From: Saccharopolyspora indica
GTDB lineage: Bacteria; Actinomycetota; Actinomycetes; Mycobacteriales; Pseudonocardiaceae
Direction of reading: 5' to 3'
Assembly: GCF_027853965.1 (NCBI RefSeq)
Contig: NZ_JAQGLB010000004.1
Coordinates: forward strand, 124,001-188,000
Length of the DNA stretch: 64,000 nt
Each line of letters starts with the position of its first letter. The stretch's first letter is position 1. Below the pieces are notes generated by a model. That model was given only the letters and a program-made list of their open reading frames with translations. It was not told the origin of the DNA and did not search any database. Shown in pieces: positions 8,160 through 17,360 of the stretch. Made by a program: the position numbers and the translations under genes.

Positions 8160-9257
8160 TCAGCGCTCCACGGTGCCTGCGATGAAGTCCTCGACCGCCT
8201 GGTAGGCGGCGGAGTCGGCGTACTGCTCCGGCGGGGACTTCATGAAGTAGGAGGAGGCCGACAGGATCGGGCCGCCGATGCCGCGGTCCTTGGCGATCTT
8301 GGCCGCGCGGATCGCGTCGATGATGATGCCCGCCGAGTTCGGCGAGTCCCACACCTCCAGCTTGTACTCCAGGTTCAGCGGCACGTCGCCGAAGGCGCGG
8401 CCCTCCAACCGGATGTAGGCCCACTTGCGGTCGTCCAGCCACGGCACGTAGTCCGACGGGCCGATGTGCACGTTGCGCTTGCCCATGTCGCGGTCCACCT
8501 GCGAAGTCACCGCTTGCGTCTTGGAGACCTTCTTCGACTCCAGCCGCTCCAGTTCCTTCATGTTCAGGAAGTCCATGTTGCCGCCGACGTTGAGCTGCAT
8601 CGTGCGGTCCAGCTGCACGCCGCGGTCCTCGAAGAGCTTGGCCAGCACCCGGTGCGTGATGGTCGCCCCGACCTGCGACTTGATGTCGTCGCCGACGATC
8701 GGCACGCCGGCGTCGGTGAACTTCTTCGCCCACTCCGGGTCGGAGGCGATGAACACCGGCAGCGCGTTGACGAACGCCACCCCGGCGTCGATCGCGCACT
8801 GCGCGTAGTACTTGTCGGCGCCCTCGGAGCCCACCGGCAGGTAGGACACCAGCACGTCGACCTCGGCGTCCTTGAGCGCCTGCACGACGTCCACCGGCTG
8901 CTCGTCGGACTCCTCGATGGTCTCCCGGTAGAACCGGCCCAGGCCGTCGAGGGTGTGCCCGCGCTGCACGGTGACGCCCAGCGGCGGCACGTCGGCGATC
9001 TTGATCGTGTTGTTCTCGCTGGCGACGATGGCCTCGGAGAGGTCCCGGCCGACCTTCTTCGCATCCACGTCGAAGGCCGCCACGAAATTCACGTCCCGCA
9101 CGTGGTACTCGCCGAACTCGACGTGCATCAGACCGGGCACCCTGGTGCTCGGGTCGGCATCGGCGTAGTAGTGGACGCCCTGCACCAGCGATGCCGCGCA
9201 GTTCCCGACGCCGACGATCGCCACTCGCACCGTACGACCGGGCCGATCTCCGCCCAT
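8160..9257 (-). CDS. ino1: Inositol-3-phosphate synthase
   Basis: Converts glucose 6-phosphate to 1L-myo-inositol 1-phosphate with NAD+, the first step towards phosphatidylinositol, PI-mannosides and mycothiol. The 365-residue protein has the NAD-binding start [18 protein letters not shown] (residues about 9-26), the family block [27 protein letters not shown] split over residues about 140-170, and [10 protein letters not shown] near residue 225. Length fits the actinobacterial form. ATG at 9257 is preferred because AAGGAGGG lies 7 nt upstream; an ATG at 9281 overlaps the padR-type stop as ATGA and would add MTKKEGPA. The upstream regulator-gene pairing is the same as Rv0046c-Rv0047c. Confidence 0.93.
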   Translation of the reverse strand: MGGDRPGRTVRVAIVGVGNCAASLVQGVHYYADADPSTRVPGLMHVEFGEYHVRDVNFVAAFDVDAKKVGRDLSEAIVASENNTIKIADVPPLGVTVQRGHTLDGLGRFYRETIEESDEQPVDVVQALKDAEVDVLVSYLPVGSEGADKYYAQCAIDAGVAFVNALPVFIASDPEWAKKFTDAGVPIVGDDIKSQVGATITHRVLAKLFEDRGVQLDRTMQLNVGGNMDFLNMKELERLESKKVSKTQAVTSQVDRDMGKRNVHIGPSDYVPWLDDRKWAYIRLEGRAFGDVPLNLEYKLEVWDSPNSAGIIIDAIRAAKIAKDRGIGGPILSASSYFMKSPPEQYADSAAYQAVEDFIAGTVER

Positions 9258-9277
9258 GGCAGGGCCCTCCTTCTTGG

Positions 9278-9847
9278 TCATCTGTCGTGTCCTTGCAGTT
9301 CTTGCTCGCGCGCCGCAGCTGCCTGCTCGGCGCGTTCGTCCTCGATGATCTCGTCGAGCCAGCGAATCTCCCGCTCGCTGTGGTCGAGCCGGAGGCGGTG
9401 CAGCTCCCGGGTGTAGCGGTCGAACCGGTCGTCGTCGGCCAGCGCGCTGCGCAGGCCCTCCCGGCGTTCTTCGACGCGCCGCCGCCTGCCCTCCAGGATC
9501 CGCAACCGGACCTCGGCCGGGGTGCGGGAGAAGAACACCACGTGCACGCCGAACGCGTTGTCGTCGCACGCCTGCGGTCCGCAGTCCCCGACCAGCTCGG
9601 TGAAGCGGAACTCGCCCGCCGTGGTCACGCGGTACACGCGACGTGCCCGCCGTCCCCAGCCGCGCGCGTCGGGCGACTCGGGCTGCTCCTCGATCAGCCC
9701 GGCGCGCTGGAGCCTGCGCAACGTCGGGTACAAAGTTCCGCAGGACAGCGCGCGGAAGGCGCCCGGTGCGTCGTGCAACCGCTTCCGCAGCTCGTAGCCG
9801 TGCATCGGGGCCTCGTGCAGGAGTCCGAGCACGGCGAGTTCGAGCAT
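9278..9847 (-). CDS. PadR-family transcriptional regulator
   Basis: DNA-binding repressor of 189 residues. The N-terminal winged helix (residues 1-80) has the PadR hallmark [23 protein letters not shown] and [16 protein letters not shown]; residues about 110-180 are charged and helical, as in the PadR dimerisation arm (Vir_act_alpha_C type). ATG at 9847 is preceded by GAGGAGGT at ideal spacing; a longer frame has no signal. It lies 20 nt upstream of ino1 on the same strand, so co-transcription is likely. A PadR-type palindrome (9933-9949) upstream suggests autoregulation. The effector is unknown. Orthologue of Rv0047c by context. Confidence 0.88.
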   Translation of the reverse strand: MLELAVLGLLHEAPMHGYELRKRLHDAPGAFRALSCGTLYPTLRRLQRAGLIEEQPESPDARGWGRRARRVYRVTTAGEFRFTELVGDCGPQACDDNAFGVHVVFFSRTPAEVRLRILEGRRRRVEERREGLRSALADDDRFDRYTRELHRLRLDHSEREIRWLDEIIEDERAEQAAAAREQELQGHDR

Positions 9848-9932
9848 CCGCACCTCCTCGGACGGGATCACCGGTGGACTCGCGGAGCCGGATCGCGTTG
9901 CCGCGCGCCGCCCGCTGGACCACCTGGTGGAG

Positions 9933-9949
9933 TATATCGCGGCGATATA
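9933..9949. promoter_or_regulatory. Probable PadR operator
   Basis: Perfect inverted repeat TATATCGC-G-GCGATATA, AT-rich against a GC-rich background, 86 nt upstream of the PadR start. The ATAT...ATAT dyad is typical of PadR binding sites, so it probably controls the regulator and ino1. Confidence 0.65.
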
Positions 9950-10055
9950 TCGGGGACCACGATCGAGCGGCGCTGAGGTGGCCGTCGTCACTGCACGTGG
10001 CGGTCGGTGGGCACGCCTGCCCTGAACGGCGCATGGAGTAGTCGTCATCGCCACG

Positions 10056-10067
10056 TACCCTGTGGTC
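10056..10067 (+). promoter_or_regulatory. -10 box of a leaderless promoter
   Basis: TACCCT (10056-10061) is followed by exactly six bases and then the GTG at 10068, so the transcript would begin at the start codon. No Shine-Dalgarno sequence is present. Confidence 0.5.
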
Positions 10068-10472
10068 GTGCGGACCCAACGGCAAGTGGTCGACTACGCG
10101 TTGCAGCGCAGGGCGCTGCTCGCGCAGGTCCACGCTGGCCGCGTCGGGGTGATGGAGGTCTGCGACGCCGATCCGTACCTGCTGCGGGCGGCGAAGTTCC
10201 ACGGTGAACCGAGCGGGGTGACCTGCCCGGTGTGTCGGAAGGAGCCGTTGACCCTGGTCTCGTGGGTCTTCGGCGATGCCCTCAAGCACGCGTCCGGTAC
10301 GGCGCGGGCCCCTGAGGAGCTGGACCGGATGTCCGCCGTGTTCGAGGAGTTCAACGTCTACGTCGTAGAGGTATGCCGCACATGTAATTGGAACCACCTG
10401 GTGCAGTCGTACGTCCTGGGAACAGGCGGCTTGAACGAGCGGCGTTCCCAGCGCAAGACTGCTGCGGAGTGA
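10068..10472 (+). CDS. DUF5318 zinc-ribbon-like protein
   Basis: A 134-residue actinobacterial protein of unknown function, homologous to Rv0049. Two cysteine pairs, CPVCRKE (residues about 51-57) and CRTCNWN (near 105), form a likely metal-binding ribbon. Conserved blocks include [22 protein letters not shown] and [19 protein letters not shown] at 10068 is chosen since it gives the same N-terminus as the mycobacterial protein and lies 6 nt after a -10 box; a GTG at 10062 is also in frame. It precedes the penicillin-binding protein gene, as in mycobacteria, which suggests a link with envelope growth but does not show one. Confidence 0.85.
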   Translation: MRTQRQVVDYALQRRALLAQVHAGRVGVMEVCDADPYLLRAAKFHGEPSGVTCPVCRKEPLTLVSWVFGDALKHASGTARAPEELDRMSAVFEEFNVYVVEVCRTCNWNHLVQSYVLGTGGLNERRSQRKTAAE

Positions 10473-10572
10473 ATCCGGTCGTGACCCGACACGACCGCGC
10501 GCCCGGTGCGGCGCATCCCCGACGTGAACGCATCACATGGCGTCGTCCGACGCCTGTCCTGGAGGCCCACTC

Positions 10573-13500
10573 GTGAACGACGAGCGTGACGACCACCCCC
10601 GAGGCCGCCACTCAAGGCAACCCCAGCCCGATGGTCGTGGCACGCCACCCCCGCCACCTCAGCGCCCTGGTCCGCCGCATCCCGGTGACCAGGCGCGTCC
10701 CCCGCAGCGCCCGATGACCGGACCGCCGCCGGGCCCTGGTGGACCGGCGTGGCCGAGCGAAGAACCGCGACCGGGGCCGAGGCAGGGTCCCCCGCCGCCA
10801 CCGCCGCGGCCGCAGAACCAGCAGTGGCCGAACGGCAACCCGGACGCGCAGGAGACCCAGCAGCAGCCCGCGGTGCCCTCCGGTCCGGACGCGAAGTGGC
10901 CCGAGGGCGAGTCGGCGCAGGAGCGCACCGGCGCGTGGACGCCGTCGTTCGACGATGACGACGATGACGACTCGGCGCTGTCCAAGCGGCTGAGCGGGGA
11001 TTCCGGCGATTCGGGCAACAGCGGGTCCGGCAAGCTCGACCTGCCGACCTCGTACACCCCGGTGCCGCCTCCGCCGCCGAACGCGGGCCCGCCGCAGGGA
11101 CCTGGCCGGGAGGGTCCGCCGCCGCCGGGCGGTCGGCAGGGCCCGCCGCCACCGCCGCCGGGCGCGCAGCAGACCCGTCAGGGCCCGCCGCCCGGTCGGC
11201 CGCCGCAGCCGCCGAGCGCGGAGCAGCCGACCCAGAACATCCCCCATCCGGGGCGTGACGACGACCGCCGTCGCGCTGGTGGCGCAGCAGCCGCGGGCGC
11301 TGCGGCCGCAGGCGCGGCTGCGGCCGGCATGGCCGCGGGAGCCGGAGCAGCTGGTGCCGCAGGAGCCGGGGCCGCTGGCGCTGCGGGTGCCGGAGCCGCT
11401 GGTGCTGTGGCAGGTGGAGCCGCCGGTGCCGCTGCCGGCGCGGCGAACGGTGCGGGCAATCCCCGCGAACCGCAGCTGCTCACGCACCAGGAGCAGGGCG
11501 CCTACAACTACTACGCCGACGACCAGCTCGACGACGACCCGTACGACAACTACGACGACGGGCGCGGCTACGACGACGGACGTGGCGACGCGCCCCGCGG
11601 GGATGATCGCGATGGCGACGACCGATTCGACGACTTCGGCCCGGCCGACGACGACCCGGACGACGAGATGAGCGCCCGCCAGCGCAAGCGCAGCGTGCTC
11701 TGGCGCCGGGTGCGGCGCACCTGCTACGTCGGTGCCGCGATGGCCGTGCTGGCGCCCGTGGTGGTGTTCCTCTACGGCTACATGGCCTGGGCCGCGCCGG
11801 ACGAGGCGCAGGTGATGGGCATGAACCGGCCGATCGAGCTGCGCTACGCCAACGACGAGGTGATGGCGCGCTTCGAGCCGGACAACTCGCGGGAGATCGT
11901 GCACAACCTCAACGAGGTGTCGGAGCCGCTGCGCAACGCCACCATCTCGGCCGAGGATTCCTCGTTCTACGACAACCCCGGCTTCGACTTCAAGGGCATC
12001 GCGCGGTCGGTGTACTTCCTGTTCACCGGGTCCGGCGTCGGTGGTGGCTCCACCATCACGCAGCAGTTCATCAAGCTGGACCTGGAGCTGAACAAGAAGG
12101 ACCCGAATTACGTGCGCAAGGTCAAGGAGGTCGTCCTCGCGTACAAGATGACCAACGAGCGCTCCAAGGACGAGATCCTGCTGGCGTACCTGAACACCGC
12201 GTACTACGGCCGCGGTGCGAACGGGATCATCGCCGCGTCGAAGGCCTACTTCAACAAGAAGCCGAGCGAGATCAACGAGGCCGAAGCAGCGGTCCTGGCG
12301 GGCGTGGTCCAGCGGCCGCGGGACAACGACCCGCGCGTCGACCTGGAGCAGGCGTCCAGCCGCTGGAAGTACGTCGTCGGGCAGATGGAGGACAACGGCT
12401 ACCTCCAGCCCGGCCAGGGCGAGACCCTGCAGATGCCGGAGACCCAGCCGCGGACCGATTGGCAGACCGACAACCGGCTCACCCCCGAGCAGGACGCGAT
12501 CTGGCAGGCGATCCAGAAGGAGCTGGAGGCCAAGGGCCTGCAGCAGAGCATGCTGTACCGCGGTGGCTACACCATCAAGACGACCATCGACCCGGATGCG
12601 CAGAAGAAGGCCGAGGCGGCCGTCCACTCGGTGATGGACGAGCAGCCGCCGTCGCTGAAGACCTCGCTGGTCGCGGTCGACCCGGAGACCGGCGGAGTGC
12701 TGGCCTACTACGGCTCGAAGGTGAACAAGGGCGATCTGGACTGGGCCAGCACCAGGCAGGAGCCGGGCTCCTCGTTCAAACCGCTCGTGGTGGCGGCGGG
12801 CCTGCAGCAGGGCATCGGCATCGGTGAGTACTACGACGGCAGCGACAACCAGACGATCGCGGGCACCCCGTTCCGCAACTCCGAAGGCGTGGAGTGCACC
12901 GTCCCGACGCACTGCGGGATTCGCGAGGCGATGACCAAGTCGGTCAACACCGTGTTCGTCCACCTGGCCAACAGGGTCGGTACCCCGAAGGTCGCCGACG
13001 CCGCGCACGCGGCGGGCATCGGAGAGACGACGAAGCTGGCCAACAGCGAGAACGGCGTCGTCGAGGCCGGTATCGCGCTGGGCCAGTACCCGGTGTTCCC
13101 GACGGACATGGCCGCGGCGTACGGAACCTTCGTCAACGGCGGTCAGAAGGTCGAGACGCACTTCGTCTCCGAGGCGATCAGCTCCGAGACCGGCCCTTAC
13201 GAGTTGGACATCGACAAGCCGAAGCCGGCGTACAGCACCGATGCCGAGAAGAGCGCGGACATCGCCGCCGACGTCGCCGAGTCGATGAAGAACGTGGCGT
13301 CGAACTCCAGCGTGCCGCTCAACGGCAACCGCCCGGTGGCGGCCAAGACCGGTACCCACCAGTGGGGTTCCACGAACCTGAACCGGAACGCCTGGATGAT
13401 CGGCGCGACGCCGCAGGTCTCCACGGCGGTGGCGATGATGAGCGACGACGGCGGACCGCAACCGCTGAAGGACTCCAACGGCAGGACCTTCTACGGCAGC

Positions 13501-13869
13501 AAGTACCCGTCGCAGGTGTGGCAGAAGTTCATGAACTCCTATCTGCAGGGCAAGAAGGAGGAGAAGCTGCCGACCCCGGGCAAGATCGGGCAGTACGAGG
13601 ACACCCCGCCGCCGCCCCCGCCGACCAGCGAGGCGCCGAGCGAGTCGATGAACCCGAGCGAGTCGATGAACCCGAGCGAGTCGCAGGATCCGGACGAGTC
13701 GCAGGACCCGACCTCCAGCGCGGGCCGGCCGAGCCGCGACTGCGGTGGCATCTTCGAACCGCCGTGCCCGCCGGGGCAGGACAACGGCGACGGCGATGGT
13801 GACGGCGGCGACGGGAACGGCGGACCGAACAACGTCGCTCCGACTGACCGGCCGAGGTACTACGGCTGA
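10573..13869 (+). CDS. ponA: Class A penicillin-binding protein
   Basis: Bifunctional peptidoglycan synthase of 1098 residues. The cytoplasmic N-terminus (1-380) is disordered: Pro/Gly-rich, an Asp run, an Ala/Gly tract (about 235-300) and acidic Tyr/Asp repeats. One membrane helix lies at about 383-405. The GT51 glycosyltransferase domain follows, with catalytic Glu in AEDSSFYDNPG near 461 and GGSTITQQ. The transpeptidase has SSFK (nucleophile Ser near 733), SVN and KTGTH. The C-terminal tail repeats ESMNPS and ends in a Gly/Asp linker. GTG at 10573 has GGAGG 7 nt upstream. Context matches Rv0050 (ponA1). The N-terminal tail is unusually long compared with ponA1. Confidence 0.93.
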   Translation: MNDERDDHPRGRHSRQPQPDGRGTPPPPPQRPGPPHPGDQARPPQRPMTGPPPGPGGPAWPSEEPRPGPRQGPPPPPPRPQNQQWPNGNPDAQETQQQPAVPSGPDAKWPEGESAQERTGAWTPSFDDDDDDDSALSKRLSGDSGDSGNSGSGKLDLPTSYTPVPPPPPNAGPPQGPGREGPPPPGGRQGPPPPPPGAQQTRQGPPPGRPPQPPSAEQPTQNIPHPGRDDDRRRAGGAAAAGAAAAGAAAAGMAAGAGAAGAAGAGAAGAAGAGAAGAVAGGAAGAAAGAANGAGNPREPQLLTHQEQGAYNYYADDQLDDDPYDNYDDGRGYDDGRGDAPRGDDRDGDDRFDDFGPADDDPDDEMSARQRKRSVLWRRVRRTCYVGAAMAVLAPVVVFLYGYMAWAAPDEAQVMGMNRPIELRYANDEVMARFEPDNSREIVHNLNEVSEPLRNATISAEDSSFYDNPGFDFKGIARSVYFLFTGSGVGGGSTITQQFIKLDLELNKKDPNYVRKVKEVVLAYKMTNERSKDEILLAYLNTAYYGRGANGIIAASKAYFNKKPSEINEAEAAVLAGVVQRPRDNDPRVDLEQASSRWKYVVGQMEDNGYLQPGQGETLQMPETQPRTDWQTDNRLTPEQDAIWQAIQKELEAKGLQQSMLYRGGYTIKTTIDPDAQKKAEAAVHSVMDEQPPSLKTSLVAVDPETGGVLAYYGSKVNKGDLDWASTRQEPGSSFKPLVVAAGLQQGIGIGEYYDGSDNQTIAGTPFRNSEGVECTVPTHCGIREAMTKSVNTVFVHLANRVGTPKVADAAHAAGIGETTKLANSENGVVEAGIALGQYPVFPTDMAAAYGTFVNGGQKVETHFVSEAISSETGPYELDIDKPKPAYSTDAEKSADIAADVAESMKNVASNSSVPLNGNRPVAAKTGTHQWGSTNLNRNAWMIGATPQVSTAVAMMSDDGGPQPLKDSNGRTFYGSKYPSQVWQKFMNSYLQGKKEEKLPTPGKIGQYEDTPPPPPPTSEAPSESMNPSESMNPSESQDPDESQDPTSSAGRPSRDCGGIFEPPCPPGQDNGDGDGDGGDGNGGPNNVAPTDRPRYYG

Positions 13870-13883
13870 CGACCGGGTTCGAC

Positions 13884-13919
13884 CACGAGGGGCATCCGCT
13901 GCGGCGGGTGCCCCTCGTG
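13884..13919 (+). terminator. Intrinsic terminator after ponA
   Basis: Inverted repeat CACGAGGGGCA / TGCCCCTCGTG beginning 14 nt after the stop codon. Confidence 0.75.
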
Positions 13920-13935
13920 CGTTGTCCGCGCCAAG

Positions 13936-13947
13936 TAGCATCCGGGC
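13936..13947 (+). promoter_or_regulatory. -10 box of a leaderless promoter
   Basis: TAGCAT (13936-13941), six bases, then the GTG start at 13948. It lies just beyond the ponA terminator, so the downstream gene has its own promoter. No good -35 box is seen. Confidence 0.5.
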
Positions 13948-15579
13948 GTGTCCACCACGACCGAGCCCGCCAGCACTGAACCGCCGACGCCCCACCGGCG
14001 TCCGGACTCGGCGGTGGACAGCGACTCGCTCGGGCCGGAGGACCGCGTCGCGCCGACCTGGTCCGAGCCGCTGGCGCAGCAGATCAGCCGCCCGTTCGGC
14101 GGCAGGCTGGGCAGGCACGCGCAGGTCGGCAGGCAGTGGTTCTGGACGCCGCTGCGGGTGGTCCTGCTGTTCGCGGTGCTGACGCTCGCCGCGGCGTGGC
14201 TGTTCAAGGCGCCCTGCCAGCTCACCTACGACACCGGCAGCGGACCGCAGCTGGACTGGCGGAACAACAAGCAGTACACCGCCATGTGCTACACCGACAT
14301 CATCCCGCGCTACGGCATGGGCGATCTGGTCCGCGACGACGCGTTCCCGTACAAGACGCCGTGGCTGGAGAACGCGGGCACGCCGGAGGAGAAGGTCCGG
14401 TACATGGAGTACCCGGTGCTGACCGGGGTGTTCCAGTGGATCAACGCGCGGGCCGCCGACGGGTGGGCGACGCTGGCCGGGCTCGGCTTCCTGCCCGGCG
14501 GCCTGACCAGCGTGCTGTACTTCAACCTCACCGCGTTCTGGCTGGCCGGGGCCTGGCTGGTGACCATCTGGGCGCTGGTCGGGTTGTGCCGCAGGCGGGT
14601 CTGGGACGTCGCCATCGCCGCGCTCTCCCCGCTGGTCCTGGTGCACGCCTTCACCAACTTCGACGCGCTGGCCACCGCGCTGGGCACCGCCGGGCTGCTC
14701 GCCTGGGCGCGGCGCCGGCCGGTGCTGGCCGGGGTGCTGATCGGCCTCGGCGGGGCGGCCAAGCTCTACCCGCTGTTCTTCCTCGGCCCGCTGCTGGTGC
14801 TGGCCTGGCGGGCGGGCAAGGTGCCGGAGGCGGTGCGCGCGGTGCTGGCCGCTGCGCTGGCCTGGCTGGCGGTGAACGTGCCGATCCTGGTGCTCTACCC
14901 GCACGGCTGGGGCGAGTTCTTCCGGCTGAACAACCAGCGCCCGGCCGACCCGGACTCGCTGTACAACGTGCTGATGCACTTCACCGGGTGGGCCGGTTTC
15001 GACGGCGAGCTGGCGCCGGGCGCGACGCCGACGGTGCTGAACTCGGTGAGCCTCGCGCTGTTCCTGCTGGCCTGCGCGGCGATCGGGTGGCTGGCGCTGG
15101 CGGCGCCGACCCGGCCGCGCCTGGCGCAGCTGTGCTTCCTGGTGGTGGCCGCGTTCCTGCTGACCAACAAGGTGTGGAGCCCGCAGTACTCGCTGTGGCT
15201 GGTGCCGCTGGCGGTGCTGGCGATCCCGCGCTGGCGGCTGCTGCTGGCCTGGATGCTCGTCGACGCGGCGGTGTGGGCGCCGCGGATGTACTACTACCTC
15301 GGCACGGCCAACAAGGGCCTGCCCGAGGGCTGGTTCCTCGGCGCGGTCGTGGTCCGCGACGTCATGGTGGTGGCCCTGTGCGTGCTGATCGTCCGGGAGA
15401 TCCTGAACCCGGCGCGGGACAAGGTCCGGACGACGCTGTCGGTGCGCTCGGGTCGCGTGCCGGACGCGCTGGACGACCCGTGCGGCGGTTTCCTCGACGG
15501 CGCCAGGGATCGCTTCGTCCTGCCCGCGCCACGCCGCAGGACTACGGCCGCTCAGGGGGAACTAGGGGTTCGTCCCTGA
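13948..15579 (+). CDS. GT87 family glycosyltransferase
   Basis: Membrane mannosyltransferase-like protein of 543 residues, homologous to Rv0051 by context and layout. The first 65 residues are cytoplasmic and Pro/Ser-rich; then about ten membrane segments follow from residue 70 to 500, with soluble loops containing CYTDIIPRYGMGDLVRDD and AFPYK near residues 115-135. The GT87 family uses polyprenyl-phosphate sugars outside the membrane; the acceptor here is unknown. GTG at 13948 sits 6 nt after a -10 box and has no Shine-Dalgarno, implying leaderless translation. Being next to ponA suggests an envelope role. Confidence 0.8.
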   Translation: MSTTTEPASTEPPTPHRRPDSAVDSDSLGPEDRVAPTWSEPLAQQISRPFGGRLGRHAQVGRQWFWTPLRVVLLFAVLTLAAAWLFKAPCQLTYDTGSGPQLDWRNNKQYTAMCYTDIIPRYGMGDLVRDDAFPYKTPWLENAGTPEEKVRYMEYPVLTGVFQWINARAADGWATLAGLGFLPGGLTSVLYFNLTAFWLAGAWLVTIWALVGLCRRRVWDVAIAALSPLVLVHAFTNFDALATALGTAGLLAWARRRPVLAGVLIGLGGAAKLYPLFFLGPLLVLAWRAGKVPEAVRAVLAAALAWLAVNVPILVLYPHGWGEFFRLNNQRPADPDSLYNVLMHFTGWAGFDGELAPGATPTVLNSVSLALFLLACAAIGWLALAAPTRPRLAQLCFLVVAAFLLTNKVWSPQYSLWLVPLAVLAIPRWRLLLAWMLVDAAVWAPRMYYYLGTANKGLPEGWFLGAVVVRDVMVVALCVLIVREILNPARDKVRTTLSVRSGRVPDALDDPCGGFLDGARDRFVLPAPRRRTTAAQGELGVRP

Positions 15580-15613
15580 CGTCCGACCGCTGCCCGGCGC
15601 GGATGCTGGAAGC

Positions 15614-15805
15614 ATGACGACCTACCGAATGCCCCTGGCCCGCCCGAAGGACAGCGCGATGATCGCCGGTGTGTGCGCCGGGCTCGCCCAGCGCTTCGGC
15701 ATGAAGGCGTCCACCGTCCGGATCCTGTTCCTGGTGTCCTGCCTGCTGCCCGGCCCGCAGTTCCTGATCTACCTGGTCCTCTGGGTGCTCATCCCGAAGC
15801 GCTGA
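15614..15805 (+). CDS. PspC domain protein
   Basis: A 63-residue membrane protein that is essentially one PspC domain: RPKDSAMIAGVCAGLAQRFGMKASTVRILF followed by a hydrophobic helix (residues about 33-58) and the end WVLIPKR. PspC proteins act in the envelope-stress phage-shock response, but small actinobacterial copies often have no pspA neighbour, as here. The ATG is preceded by CTGGAAG. It is 34 nt after the GT87 gene and 2 nt from the convergent ABC permease gene. Confidence 0.88.
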   Translation: MTTYRMPLARPKDSAMIAGVCAGLAQRFGMKASTVRILFLVSCLLPGPQFLIYLVLWVLIPKR

Positions 15806-15807
15806 CC

Positions 15808-16455
15808 TCAGGTGCGGCGGGTGACCCAGGTGCCCACCAGCACCGTGCTGGCGACCAGCGCTCCCGCGGCGGTGAGCGTCGATCGGACGAGCAGCGCGGG
15901 CGGTGCCGACGAGGCGCTCAGCGCGAGCAGCAGCGGGTGGGCCAGCGGCAACCACTCGGCCAGCAGCGTGATCGTCAGCAGCGCCGCCGCGGCGATCACC
16001 GAGTAGCCGGTCCGCCGGACGACCAGGCCCGAGCACGGCAGCGCGACCGCGATGCCGAACGCCGCGCACACCGCGTGCCCGAGCAGGCCGATGGCGAGAT
16101 CCGCTGCCGGGTGGGCGAATCCGGACGCGACCTGCGACCACGCGGTGCTCAGCACCGCGAGCCCGCCCGCGCAGCACAGCACGGTCAGCACCGTGCCGGA
16201 CAGCATCCGGTGCACCGGGCCGACGTGCGCGCGGGTGACCGTGCGCTGCACGGCGTCCTCCACGTCGACCAGCGCGATCGTCAGCCAACCCGACACCACG
16301 AGCAGCGCGGCGGCGGTCACCGCGTAACCCGGCAGCGCCGGACCGGCGCCGTCGCCGTAGAAGACCGCCAGCAGTCCTATGTGGAGCAGCACCGGCGGCA
16401 GGTAGCGCTGCGAGTGGCCGAGCTCCGCGAGCCGGTAGCGGATCAGCGCGATCAT
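15808..16455 (-). CDS. ABC transporter permease subunit
   Basis: A 215-residue hydrophobic protein with six probable membrane segments and no conserved soluble domain. It starts with MIALIRYRLAELGHSQRYLPP, typical of ABC-2-type permeases, though it is shorter than most. Its ATG overlaps the TGA of the upstream ATPase gene (ATGA at 16452-16455), so the two are translationally coupled and surely one transporter. The substrate is unknown; an exporter is likely given the ATPase type. Confidence 0.75.
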   Translation of the reverse strand: MIALIRYRLAELGHSQRYLPPVLLHIGLLAVFYGDGAGPALPGYAVTAAALLVVSGWLTIALVDVEDAVQRTVTRAHVGPVHRMLSGTVLTVLCCAGGLAVLSTAWSQVASGFAHPAADLAIGLLGHAVCAAFGIAVALPCSGLVVRRTGYSVIAAAALLTITLLAEWLPLAHPLLLALSASSAPPALLVRSTLTAAGALVASTVLVGTWVTRRT

Positions 16456-17249
16456 CGTCCCACCCGCGAATCCACCGAGATCACCGCGCAGCCGCGCCGG
16501 ATCGCTTCGAGTAGCAGCGATTCCCGTTCCGCCACCGCGACTTCCAGCTCGACGTCGTCGCCGCGCCGCGCCACCACTCCGCTCCACTCCTCGTCGGCCC
16601 CACCGCGCAGCAGGATCCGGCAGGTCGGCACCTCCGCTTCGAGCGGCTGGAGCCGCCCGTCGACGAGCCGGTGCGCGCGGGTGGACGCGGTGCGCACGAG
16701 ATCCGGGCGGTGGTCGGTGAACACCACGGCGGCTCCTCGTGCCGCGGACTCGCCGACGACCTCGGTCAGCACCGCGCGGGTTCCGGCGTCCAGCCCGGAC
16801 CACGGTTCGTCCAGCACCAGCAGATCCGGTTCCGGCAGCAACGCCTGCACCAGGCCGACCTTCTGCGCGTTGCCCTTCGACAGATCGCGCAGCGGCGCGT
16901 CCGGACCGCCCGCCAGCGCGAAGCGCTCCAACCACCCGCCTGCCCGCCGCCGCGCCTCGGCGGTGGACAACCCGCTGATCCGGCCCAGGTGGCAGAGGTA
17001 GGAGAGGGCGCTCATCCGCTGCCGAGCGGGGAACCGGTCGGGCACGTAACCGGTGCGCGGCCGACCGGAGGTGGTGCCGCCGGACGGCTTCGACACCCCG
17101 GCGAGGATCCGCAGCAGCGTCGACTTCCCGGAACCGTTGGTGCCCAGGAGACCGACCACGTCTCCGGCCGCCACCGCGAGGTCGACACCTCGCAGCACCG
17201 GCCGCGCACCGAAGTTCTTGACCACTCCGGCGAGTTCCCGGACCACCAC
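16452..17249 (-). CDS. ABC transporter ATP-binding protein
   Basis: A 265-residue ATPase that powers the permease encoded downstream. Motifs: Walker [14 protein letters not shown] (residues about 33-45), Q-loop region around GYVPDRF, signature LSKGNAQKV, Walker B LLVLDEPWSGLD and switch TDHRPD. The signature LSKGN rather than LSGGQ fits exporter-type ABC-2 ATPases. The C-terminal 70 residues carry a degenerate extra domain. Two consecutive GTG codons are possible starts; AGGGGGG lies 6 nt before 17249. It is divergent from the AraC regulator gene. Confidence 0.82.
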   Translation of the reverse strand: MVVRELAGVVKNFGARPVLRGVDLAVAAGDVVGLLGTNGSGKSTLLRILAGVSKPSGGTTSGRPRTGYVPDRFPARQRMSALSYLCHLGRISGLSTAEARRRAGGWLERFALAGGPDAPLRDLSKGNAQKVGLVQALLPEPDLLVLDEPWSGLDAGTRAVLTEVVGESAARGAAVVFTDHRPDLVRTASTRAHRLVDGRLQPLEAEVPTCRILLRGGADEEWSGVVARRGDDVELEVAVAERESLLLEAIRRGCAVISVDSRVGR

Positions 17250-17360
17250 CCAGAACCCCCCTGTCCACCAGTGGAAACCGCCTCCACAGGTATACCGTCC
17301 CGCACGATGCCGCCGCTGCGGCGGGGAACAAACGAACGGCGCAGGCGGGTTGAGCACGAC

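Noticed and set aside
11280..11460. Repeat array in ponA (GCC/GCA-rich) as a possible CRISPR or microsatellite
   Set aside because: It is in-frame Ala/Gly coding low complexity with no spacer structure.
10612..14979. 1455-codon minus-strand frame opposite ponA and the GT87 gene
   Set aside because: Antisense artefact of GC-rich codon use; ponA has all catalytic motifs on the plus strand.
15808..17331. Single frame joining the ABC permease and upstream sequence, suggesting a fusion or frameshift
   Set aside because: The ATPase is intact in a neighbouring frame and the two genes overlap as ATGA, so they are separate genes; the upstream part of this frame is out of frame with the ATPase.
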